Below, one piece after another: positions 24,555 through 32,011 of a stretch of 41,695 nucleotides of DNA. The notes beneath the pieces were generated by a model, which had not been told where the DNA came from, searched no databases, and saw only the letters and a list, made by a program, of their open reading frames with translations. The DNA comes from Ruminococcus sp. Its GTDB lineage: Bacteria > Bacillota > Clostridia > Oscillospirales > Ruminococcaceae. Every line of letters begins with the position of its first letter. Position 1 is the first letter of the stretch. A program made the position numbers and the translations under genes. The stretch is from positions 1-41,695 of the forward strand of contig JAJBTZ010000034.1 in assembly GCA_020860605.1 (NCBI GenBank), in the 5' to 3' direction.

Positions 24555-25304
24555 ATGAGATACGAATCAGATCAGTTAAGAGAATACATGGATAAAAGCA
24601 GCAAAACTGTGGCTGTCACAGGCGCCGGTATCTCCTATTTATATGGTATGAGACGCCTGAAGCAGAGCGTTGGGCTGATGAATTCAAGACAGGTGCTCTC
24701 CCCTTCGTTTGTGAGAAGCAGCCCGGAGGATTTCTATAAAATAGTCAAGACTTCATTTTTAGACGCCACATTCGAGAAGGGTCCGAGCGAGGTTCACAAA
24801 CAGCTTGCTACTCTCGAAAAGAACGGTTTGCTTTACGGAATAGTCACCCAGAACATGGACTGCCTGCACACTATCGCCGGCTCGAAGAATGTCGTCGAGT
24901 TTCAGGGAAGCTTCGGAGACAATATCTGCGTGGACTGCGGAGCAAGATACCTTAATTATAAAATCTGGAATCATGGTCATGCTCCGAGATGCGAAAAGTG
25001 CGGTTCACCGCTGATGCCGACAATGTTCTGCCGGGAAAACAAGATAAGTGAGCAGGTATCGAAGGAAAGCATGAAAAAAGCCCAGGAAATGATTTCCGAG
25101 GCGGATCTGGTTATAATCATCGGCACCACTGGATTCAGAAGTGACGAATATCTCAAGAAGATGAGAAAAGATACAAAGCTTGTTCAGATAAATCCTTCGG
25201 AAACACCGCTTGATTCTGTTGCAACCTGGAATATCCACGCCGATGCTGCAGAGGTCCTGGGCGAAGTAATAGACGGATGGGAGAAGATAACTGATGTTCT
25301 CTAA
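24555..25304 (+). CDS. Sir2-family protein, SirTM-like (copy A)
   Basis: 249 residues. NAD-binding motif TGAGIS at 22-27, then TQNMDCLHTIAG at 98-109, and zinc Cys at 125, 128, 146 and 149. The catalytic His of protein deacylases (HG) is Gln117 here (EFQGS), and the usual GIPDFR segment after GAGIS is absent. In the SirTM (class M) sirtuins of staphylococci and streptococci, Gln replaces this His and the enzymes ADP-ribosylate a lipoylated GcvH-like protein. I therefore infer an ADP-ribosyltransferase rather than a deacetylase. No GcvH-L or lipoate ligase gene is nearby. The stop overlaps copy B by 11 bases. Confidence 0.88.
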   Translation: MRYESDQLREYMDKSSKTVAVTGAGISYLYGMRRLKQSVGLMNSRQVLSPSFVRSSPEDFYKIVKTSFLDATFEKGPSEVHKQLATLEKNGLLYGIVTQNMDCLHTIAGSKNVVEFQGSFGDNICVDCGARYLNYKIWNHGHAPRCEKCGSPLMPTMFCRENKISEQVSKESMKKAQEMISEADLVIIIGTTGFRSDEYLKKMRKDTKLVQINPSETPLDSVATWNIHADAAEVLGEVIDGWEKITDVL

Positions 25305-26004
25305 ATCAGGCAATGACGACAAGATTCAGCAGTTTGCAAAATACATCGACGACAGCCATGCTATCGTCGCTATAACCGGCGCTGGGATATCGATTTCCGG
25401 CGGTGGAGTGACCTATAGCCAGCTTTCCCGAAGCCTCAGGCCCGGAGGCTTTGAAAGCGAGTCGTTCCTGAAATCCTATGTCAAGACTATGCATCACTAC
25501 AAGCCGAGCCTCAGCCACTATGCTCTGGCAGACCTGGAGCGTGAAGGCAAACTCATCGGGGTTATCACCACGAATGAGGACTGTATGCACACGATTGCGG
25601 GCTCTCAGAATGTCGCCGAGATTCAGGGCAGCTTCCAGATCAACCGCTGCAAGGATTGTGGCAAGCATTATGACGGCTATGAAATATGGAATCAGGATGA
25701 GCTTCCCAAATGTGAGGCCTGTGGCGGAACGATACTCCCGTGGGAGCTCTACAGCCACATCGGACTCTGGGACGATGGCGTCAGAGACGCTCAGAGGTGG
25801 ATTTCAAAAGCCGACCTCATAATAGTAATCGGCACCAACGGCTACTACGGCGGTGCCTATTGGGGCTACCGCAGAAGCGACGCCGTGATTGTGCAAATCA
25901 ATCCGGGCCACACGGCATTTGACCGTGTCGCAGATTTAAATATCCGTGAAGAGTCGGATGACGTTTTTAAGCGTGTCAAGAATTGGAGAGATAAAAATGC
26001 CTGA
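25294..26004 (+). CDS. Sir2-family protein, SirTM-like (copy B)
   Basis: 236 residues. TGAGIS at 28-33, then TTNEDCMHTIAG at 92-103, Gln111 in place of the catalytic His (EIQGS), zinc Cys at 119, 122, 140 and 143, and GTNGYYGG then QINPG in the NAD-binding fold. Compared with copy A it has Thr where sirtuins have the conserved Gln of TQN, so the two are diverged and may form a heterodimer or divide substrates. GVTYSQL after GAGIS resembles the corresponding SirTM segment. It overlaps copy A by 11 bases and the PARG gene by 8, a tight three-gene unit. Confidence 0.87.
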   Translation: MFSKSGNDDKIQQFAKYIDDSHAIVAITGAGISISGGGVTYSQLSRSLRPGGFESESFLKSYVKTMHHYKPSLSHYALADLEREGKLIGVITTNEDCMHTIAGSQNVAEIQGSFQINRCKDCGKHYDGYEIWNQDELPKCEACGGTILPWELYSHIGLWDDGVRDAQRWISKADLIIVIGTNGYYGGAYWGYRRSDAVIVQINPGHTAFDRVADLNIREESDDVFKRVKNWRDKNA

Positions 26005-26977
26005 TGAAGAAAAGATGAAAGAGCTCGCCGAAAAGATGCGTGCAGCTGAAAATAAAGGCCTTACCGAAGAGCAAATCAAGGCCCGTGACGAAGAAAGAGA
26101 GAAACGCAGGCTCGAAAATATCCGTATTCTTGAGGACACACTCAGCATCCTTGAGAAGGGTTCTTATGAGAAGGACGGCAGAGAAGTTAGCCTTGGATTC
26201 TCTTCTGGTGAGATGAAAGACGCGAAGGTCTATCTTCCTGAGGATATCAAGGCCCTTGAAAAGTCGGCACCAGTCGGAAAGTGTGCTACGGAACGCGATA
26301 TCAGCTGGATTCTAAGCTGCGAAAACGAGGACGCGCTTGCTCTGGCGAAGAGAAGATACTCGGAAATGAAGAGTGCTGGGGATTTCAGCCCGAAGGTGCT
26401 GGTTCTCAATCTTGCCTCAGCCACCGAGCCAGGTGGCCACACCCGCAAGGGCGCAAGTGCTCAGGAGGAAGACCTCTGCAGGCGTTCAAGCCTCCTCTGG
26501 TCGCTCGAGAGCGAAGGCGCAAAGAAGTATTACGACTATAACAATTCCATGAAGACCCACCTGGGCTCAGACGGAATTGTCCTGTCGAAAAATGTCGAAG
26601 TTTTTAAAAGTCAGGCTTCTGAGACAATCCTTGACCCGTTTTCTATTACGGTCTTGAGCTGCGCTGCGCCGATGATCAGAATGGGACTTGAGGGACTGTC
26701 ACAGAGCGAGTATGAAGAGCTGCTGAGGGGAAGAATCCGTGGGATTCTGACGGTTGCAGCAGCTGAAAATTATCGCCATCTGATTTTAGGCGCCTTTGGC
26801 TGCGGAGTTTATGGAAACGATGCAAGCCTTGTGGCGAAGCTGTTTTATGAGGAAATTTTGGGCTTCTCCTATGCTGGAAAGCCTTCGGAAGCGCTCTTTG
26901 ACTCGATAGACTTCGCCGTCCTCTGCAAGCCTGAAAAGGATTATAATTACAAAGAATTTTGCAAGTATTTTTCGTGA
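25997..26977 (+). CDS. Microbial-type PARG (TIGR02452-like macrodomain)
   Basis: 326-residue ADP-ribose-removing enzyme candidate. A charged helical N-terminus (about 1-55, probable coiled coil) precedes a family domain with LNLASATEPGGHTRKGASAQ then EEDLCRRSSLL at 138-167. This fits the bacterial PARG signature GGG-x6-8-QEE, except that the third Gly is His148. FGCGVYGNDASLVA near the C-terminus is the second loop, binding the distal ribose. ATG 25997 has GGAGAG just upstream; the in-frame ATG at 25946 is deep inside the Sir2 gene. Next to two SirTM-like proteins it is the likely eraser of their mark. The role is inferred. Confidence 0.88.
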   Translation: MPDEEKMKELAEKMRAAENKGLTEEQIKARDEEREKRRLENIRILEDTLSILEKGSYEKDGREVSLGFSSGEMKDAKVYLPEDIKALEKSAPVGKCATERDISWILSCENEDALALAKRRYSEMKSAGDFSPKVLVLNLASATEPGGHTRKGASAQEEDLCRRSSLLWSLESEGAKKYYDYNNSMKTHLGSDGIVLSKNVEVFKSQASETILDPFSITVLSCAAPMIRMGLEGLSQSEYEELLRGRIRGILTVAAAENYRHLILGAFGCGVYGNDASLVAKLFYEEILGFSYAGKPSEALFDSIDFAVLCKPEKDYNYKEFCKYFS

Positions 26978-27021
26978 ATGAACCGATTGCGAACTATCCG
27001 ACACTTTGGGAATTGTTGGGG

Positions 27022-27072
27022 TTGACACCCAATTTCAGGCGAGTATAATATTAAGCATACAACAGGTTGTTG
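27022..27072 (+). promoter_or_regulatory. Promoter with TetR operator (site 2) for the ABC operon
   Basis: TTGACA 27022-27027, 16-base spacer, TATAAT 27044-27049, and the inverted repeat CAACA-GGT-TGTTG at 27060-27072. The -10-to-operator gap is ten bases, exactly as at site 1, and the shared block GAGTATAATAT plus ATACAACAGGTTGTTGG shows the two control regions are homologous. Expected effect: co-repression with the nitroreductase-Sir2-PARG operon. Confidence 0.87.
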
Positions 27073-27096
27073 GATAATAACAAGGAGGAAACTTTA

Positions 27097-28011
27097 ATGC
27101 CGGTAATTTCTGTAGACCATCTGACAAAGGACTACGGCCATGGCCGTGGCGTGTTTGATGTGTCTATTCAAGTTGAAAAAGGCGAATGTTACGGCTTTCT
27201 GGGACCGAACGGTGCCGGAAAGACGACTACGATACGACATCTTATGGGCTTTTCAAAGCCCGAAAAAGGCAAAACCTCTATTTCTGATATGGACAGCTGG
27301 GAACACTCGGCAGAGCTCAAGAACACCGTCGGCTATCTCCCCGGAGAAGTCACTCTCCCGCAGGGACTCTCGGGCACAGGCTTCCTTAAGATGATGGAGG
27401 GAATGCGGAACACAAAAAACGACGATTACCTGAAAATGCTGCTCGACAAGTTCGACCTCGACCCAAACATCAGCATCAAGAGAATGAGCCTTGGCGTCAA
27501 AAGAAAGCTTGCGGTTGTCACGGCTTTCATGCATGACCCGGATATTCTGATCTTGGATGAACCCACTTCAGGTCTTGACCCCGTAATGCAGGAGACTTTT
27601 ATAGACTTTGTAAAAGAGGAAAAAGCCAGAGGCAAGACAATCTTCCTCTCGTCCCACATCTTCCATGAGGTTGACGCTTCATGCGACAGGATTGCGATAA
27701 TCCGCGACGGCAAGATTGTCTCAGAATTCAAGTCGGACGAACTCAAGGCGAGCCACGACAGAATCTATCGCGTCACATTCAAGGACGAAGCCTCATACTT
27801 AAGATTCATCGAGAAGCCGTTCAGGTTTACATCGAAGAACCATGGAAAGCTTCGTGCAAGAGTTCAGATTGAGGCTGACAGAGTCGGAGAGCTGACACAG
27901 TGCCTTAGCGATTACGAAATCGCCGATTTCGTCGAGATTCCGTTTACTCTTGAAGACTACTTCATGAGTTTCTACGACACAGGTCATCATTTCGAGGGGG
28001 TGAGCAGATGA
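27097..28011 (+). CDS. ABC transporter ATP-binding protein 1
   Basis: 304 residues. Walker A GPNGAGKTTTIR near residue 38, signature region NISIKRMSLGVKRKLAVV (MSLGVKRK in place of LSGGQ), Walker B DILILDEPTSGLDP, and switch His in SSHIFHE. The C-terminal ~80 residues form an accessory domain typical of ABC-2 exporters. ATG 27097 follows GGAGG at 8 bases and gives MPVISVDHLTKDYG. Its ATGA overlap with the next ATPase gene and that gene's overlap with the permease gene define a three-component transporter. Substrate unknown; the TetR control favours export of a toxic compound. Confidence 0.9.
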   Translation: MPVISVDHLTKDYGHGRGVFDVSIQVEKGECYGFLGPNGAGKTTTIRHLMGFSKPEKGKTSISDMDSWEHSAELKNTVGYLPGEVTLPQGLSGTGFLKMMEGMRNTKNDDYLKMLLDKFDLDPNISIKRMSLGVKRKLAVVTAFMHDPDILILDEPTSGLDPVMQETFIDFVKEEKARGKTIFLSSHIFHEVDASCDRIAIIRDGKIVSEFKSDELKASHDRIYRVTFKDEASYLRFIEKPFRFTSKNHGKLRARVQIEADRVGELTQCLSDYEIADFVEIPFTLEDYFMSFYDTGHHFEGVSR

Positions 28012-28907
28012 GCGACTCAGTTATTTCCGTTCAGCATCTCACAAAGGACTATGGCATGAAGCGTGGAGTGTTTGATATATCCCTCGATATCAAGAAGGGC
28101 GAGGTTTTCGGATACTTAGGAACCAACGGTTCCGGCAAGACCACTACTATTCGGCACATGATGGGCTTTTTAAAGCCTGATTCTGGCGAAGTGGATGTAA
28201 ACGGCATCAATCCTTGGAAGAACGCTCCTGAGGTCATGAAAAACGTGAGCTACATCCCGGGCGAAATCGCCTTCCCGGATGTCAAGACTGGAACTGATTT
28301 CTTCAGAGTTCAGGCTGAGTTCCTTGGCGTCAAGGACTTCACATATATGAACTATCTTATCGATAAGCTCGGTCTCGACCCTTCTGCTAACCTGAAGCGA
28401 ATGAGCAAGGGCATGAAGCAGAAAACCGCCATAGTTGCAGCTCTGATGGGTGACAAGGAAATCCTCATAATGGACGAACCGACTACTGGTCTTGACCCGT
28501 TGATGAGAGAAACCTTCCTTGAGCTTGTCCGTGAGGAGAAGCAAAAAGGCAGAACCATCTTCATGTCGAGCCACATCTTCGAGGAAATCGAGGACGTCTG
28601 CGACAGAGTTGCCATCATAGGTAACGGCAAGATCGAAAGCGTTCTGAGCCTTTCAGACCTGAGGCATGGAACAAAGAGAAACTTCAGAATCGCTTTCGGA
28701 AACGAGGCTTCTGCCAAGAAATTCGCAGAGAGAATGCCTGAAGCAGTTCTCGATAAGCTCGAAGCTAGAGTAAGCCTTCTTGCAAGCGAAACCGACGGGC
28801 TTTTCAAGGCGCTTCGGAACCTTGAAGTAATCTCGGTTGACGAGAATCACGAGAATCTGGAGCAATACTTCATGAACATATACACAGAAGAGGAGAAAAA
28901 GAAATGA
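28008..28907 (+). CDS. ABC transporter ATP-binding protein 2
   Basis: 299 residues, paralogous to the preceding ATPase (both begin with a VxHLTKDYG segment). Walker A GTNGSGKTTTIR, signature LKRMSKGMKQKTAIV (MSKGMKQK in place of LSGGQ), Walker B EILIMDEPTTGLDP and switch His SSHIFEE are all present, so both ATPases look catalytically competent and may form a heterodimer on one permease. Start and stop both overlap neighbours by 4 bases (ATGA). Confidence 0.9.
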   Translation: MSDSVISVQHLTKDYGMKRGVFDISLDIKKGEVFGYLGTNGSGKTTTIRHMMGFLKPDSGEVDVNGINPWKNAPEVMKNVSYIPGEIAFPDVKTGTDFFRVQAEFLGVKDFTYMNYLIDKLGLDPSANLKRMSKGMKQKTAIVAALMGDKEILIMDEPTTGLDPLMRETFLELVREEKQKGRTIFMSSHIFEEIEDVCDRVAIIGNGKIESVLSLSDLRHGTKRNFRIAFGNEASAKKFAERMPEAVLDKLEARVSLLASETDGLFKALRNLEVISVDENHENLEQYFMNIYTEEEKKK

Positions 28908-30085
28908 AAGTAACGAAAGTATTTTCCTGGCCACTGTTCAAGCAGAGCCTCAGAGCTAACAGGGTTCTTTTGATAGCCTGCACTGTGGTCTTGTGCCTGA
29001 TGACGATTGTCACCACCTATGCCGGAAACCTTATCGCTGGTACTGAGTCGACTGACTACACTGATGCCCAGACCGATTTCTACAGCCATCTGTACGTCTT
29101 AGCAGCCTACAACGAGATGATGGGAACCGACTTAAGCTACGAAGACTTCGCATCTTCTGACGACACCAGCATGTACGAGACCGTTTTCGAGATGATGTCG
29201 GTACAGTCGGATGAGCTGGATTTATCAGTCGAGAAGTTTGCCGAATCGGCTGAGCTTCTTGCAGAGTCAGACGTAGGACTTGATGTTTATATCACAAACT
29301 TCGAGTATGTCTATGCCCTGGGCGCCACTGAAGGCGTCTTCACAGGCGACACTCTCGACGTCAGCACCATGATGACAAACATGTTTGAGATGATGGGAAT
29401 GTCGAGCGATATGCTCAACACCATGACCGAGATGGACACTTCGGCAATGCTCAATCAGATGTACTTCACCATCATGTGCTTGCTGCCGATTATCTTATTC
29501 ATCATCTTCGCCGGAAACGAGCTTTTCGTTGACCAGGTCGACAAGGGTTCAATGGCTTACGTCTTATCAACCCCGACAAAGAGAAGCGCTGTTGTTATCA
29601 CTCAGCTCATTTACATGATAGTCACTCCCCTTATAGTGGTCGGTTGCGGATTCATTACAAGGCTTGTGGCAACTCAGGCATTTGCAGGAGACGTTGATAT
29701 TGCGAAATATGCAGCCCTTTATGGCGGAATATATCTGCTGGCAGAAGCTATGGCGAGCATCTGCTACATGGCAAGCTGTGTCTTCAACCTCAGCAAGAAT
29801 GCTATGGCTCTCGGCGGAGGACTCAACGTATGGTTCTTCCTCTGCTCACTGTTCGGAATGTTCGGCTCCGAGACGATGGTCAGCATGGGAATGGGCGCCG
29901 AAATGCTTGGAGTCTTCAACAATCTGACTATTGTCGGACTCTTCGATGTTGAAGCACTTGGAACAGTAGGCTCAGAAGCCGTTGATTATGCTTTCGTTCC
30001 GAAACTTATAGCTTTGGTTGTAATAGCTGTGGTCTGCTACGCCATTGGCGCTGTAAGATTCCAGAAGAAAGATTTACCTCTGTAA
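28904..30085 (+). CDS. ABC-2-type permease
   Basis: 393 residues. One hydrophobic helix near residues 18-40, a long acidic extracellular-type region (about 45-180, rich in Asp, Glu, Met and Ser), then about five helices from 185 to 390. A segment FIIFAGNELFVDQVDKGSMAYVLSTP fits the cytoplasmic coupling region of ABC-2 permeases (split as FIIFAGNELF / VDQVDKGSMAYVLSTP). It is the only permease with the two ATPases. The predicted large external domain is unusual for simple drug exporters. Confidence 0.82.
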   Translation: MKVTKVFSWPLFKQSLRANRVLLIACTVVLCLMTIVTTYAGNLIAGTESTDYTDAQTDFYSHLYVLAAYNEMMGTDLSYEDFASSDDTSMYETVFEMMSVQSDELDLSVEKFAESAELLAESDVGLDVYITNFEYVYALGATEGVFTGDTLDVSTMMTNMFEMMGMSSDMLNTMTEMDTSAMLNQMYFTIMCLLPIILFIIFAGNELFVDQVDKGSMAYVLSTPTKRSAVVITQLIYMIVTPLIVVGCGFITRLVATQAFAGDVDIAKYAALYGGIYLLAEAMASICYMASCVFNLSKNAMALGGGLNVWFFLCSLFGMFGSETMVSMGMGAEMLGVFNNLTIVGLFDVEALGTVGSEAVDYAFVPKLIALVVIAVVCYAIGAVRFQKKDLPL

Positions 30086-30199
30086 TCATAAGATCACATT
30101 AAGGGAAGTGATGCGTGGACTTAAAAAAGGTGAAGGGAAAACAGGACGGTAGTAAGTTTGAGTTTGAAAATATAGATTTTATTGGAGGAATGTTTTCAT

Positions 30200-31996
30200 A
30201 TGCTTCATATTTTTGGAAATATGAAGACCAAGGACAGGTGGCTCGCACTTCTGTGTGTGCTGCTTGTTTGCGGTCAGGTTTATTTTGATTTGCGCCTGCC
30301 CGATTACACCGCTGAAATCACAGTTCTTATAAGCAGTGAAGTAACCGAGCTGTCGCAATACTTCGTAGCAGGCGGAAAGATGCTCGCCTGTGCCTTGTGC
30401 AGTGCTTTGCTGACGGTTATAGTCGGATATCTGTCCGCTATGATTGCAGCTGACTTCTCTTATGACGTCAGAGCGAAGCTCTTTGACAAGGTCACTTCCT
30501 TCGGCCCCGGTGAGATAAAGAAGTTCTCAACCGCAAGCCTCATCACCCGTACCACCAACGATATTACCCAGATTCAGATGATAATCTCGATGGGCCTTCA
30601 AATGCTCATCCGTGCCCCCATTATGGCTATCTGGGCGATTATCAAGATAGTCGGCAAGAGCTGGGAGCTCTCGGTTGTCGTAGCCTCGGCAGTCGTTATC
30701 GTCGTCGGAGCGCTGATTGTTATACTCGCGATTATGATTCCGAAGTTCAGAATCGTCCAGAAGCAGATTGATGACGTCAACAGAATCACCGAAGAAAACC
30801 TGAACGGCATCAGAGTTGTCAGAGCTTTCAATGCTGAGGATTATCAGGAGTCGAAGTTCGACAAGGCCAACACAAACCTCATGAAGACACAGCTCTTCAC
30901 AGGTCGCGGAATGGCGGTTCTGTCGCCGATTATGATGTTTGTGCAGAGTGGCGTCAGCGTTGCTATCTACTATGTCGGCGCAATTCTCATTAACAATATT
31001 GAAGTTCCGTTAAGTGGCACTGCTGCTGAAATCGCAACCGCAATTTCCGAGCGCTCGAATATGCTCGGCGAAGTCGTCTCGTTCAGCTCGTATGCGCTCT
31101 ATGTCATCATGTCGTTCGTAATGCTTCTGATGATATTCATGCTCCTTCCCCGTGCACAGGTTTCTGCAGCCAGAATCAACGAGGTCCTCGATTCGGATAT
31201 TGCCGTCAAAGAGGGCAGCGAAACCGCTTCAGACGAAACCGGCACAATAGAATTCAAGGATGTCTCCTTCCGCTATCCCGATGCTTCTGAGGATTGCCTC
31301 AAGCATATAACCTTCTCGGCTAAGAAGGGCGAAACAGTCGCCGTCATCGGCGCCACTGGTTCAGGTAAATCGACCTTGGGCGGACTCGCTGCAAGGCTTT
31401 ATGATGCCACTTCGGGAACGGTTCTTCTCGATGGCAAGGAAATCTCGAAATACGATTTTGAAACGCTTTATAAGAAAGTCGGATATATTCCCCAGAAGGC
31501 GACTCTGTTCTCAGATACCGTTGAGGGCAACCTGAAGTTCGGCTCAACGAGAAACAATATCACCTATGAGGAAATGGAAAACGCCATGGACATCGCCCAG
31601 GCTTCCGACTTTGTCCATGCTATGGATGATGACGTCCAGAGCAGAATTGCTGCAGGCGGTTCAAACGTCTCAGGCGGTCAGAAGCAGCGTCTTTCAATCG
31701 CCAGAGCGGTTGCAGGCAAGCCGGAAATCCTCATCTTCGACGACTCCTTCTCGGCTCTTGACTATAAGACCGACCGTGCACTCCGTCAGAGAATCAAGAC
31801 TGACCTTGACGGCACGACCTGCCTCATCGTCGCCCAGAGAATCGGAACCATCCGCCATGCCGACAAGATTATCGTTTTGGATGATGGTGCGGTTGCAGGA
31901 ATCGGCACTCATGATGAACTCATGAAGAATTGTACCGTTTACCAGCAGATAGCTTTGTCACAGCTCTCGGAAGACGAGCTTGCGGTGAATGCATAA
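30200..31996 (+). CDS. Heterodimeric ABC exporter subunit (degenerate site)
   Basis: 598 residues: six-helix ABC exporter membrane domain (about 1-330) plus nucleotide-binding domain. Walker A GATGSGKSTLGG, signature VSGGQKQRLSI, and Walker B LIFDDSFSALD in which the catalytic Glu is Asp. This is the degenerate half of a heterodimeric multidrug-type exporter such as LmrCD, BmrCD or TM287/288; the next gene has the intact half. ATG 30200 lies 11 bases after GGAGG; the in-frame TTG at 30182 has no ribosome-binding site. About 115 bases separate it from the ABC-2 permease gene, with no terminator seen, so it is probably in the same TetR-controlled transcript. Confidence 0.9.
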   Translation: MLHIFGNMKTKDRWLALLCVLLVCGQVYFDLRLPDYTAEITVLISSEVTELSQYFVAGGKMLACALCSALLTVIVGYLSAMIAADFSYDVRAKLFDKVTSFGPGEIKKFSTASLITRTTNDITQIQMIISMGLQMLIRAPIMAIWAIIKIVGKSWELSVVVASAVVIVVGALIVILAIMIPKFRIVQKQIDDVNRITEENLNGIRVVRAFNAEDYQESKFDKANTNLMKTQLFTGRGMAVLSPIMMFVQSGVSVAIYYVGAILINNIEVPLSGTAAEIATAISERSNMLGEVVSFSSYALYVIMSFVMLLMIFMLLPRAQVSAARINEVLDSDIAVKEGSETASDETGTIEFKDVSFRYPDASEDCLKHITFSAKKGETVAVIGATGSGKSTLGGLAARLYDATSGTVLLDGKEISKYDFETLYKKVGYIPQKATLFSDTVEGNLKFGSTRNNITYEEMENAMDIAQASDFVHAMDDDVQSRIAAGGSNVSGGQKQRLSIARAVAGKPEILIFDDSFSALDYKTDRALRQRIKTDLDGTTCLIVAQRIGTIRHADKIIVLDDGAVAGIGTHDELMKNCTVYQQIALSQLSEDELAVNA

Positions 31997-32011
31997 GGAG
32001 GTGCTTTGATT

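Noticed and set aside
24555-25304. Naming the Sir2 proteins as NAD-dependent deacetylases
   Set aside because: The catalytic His is Gln in both, so the standard deacetylase name would be misleading.
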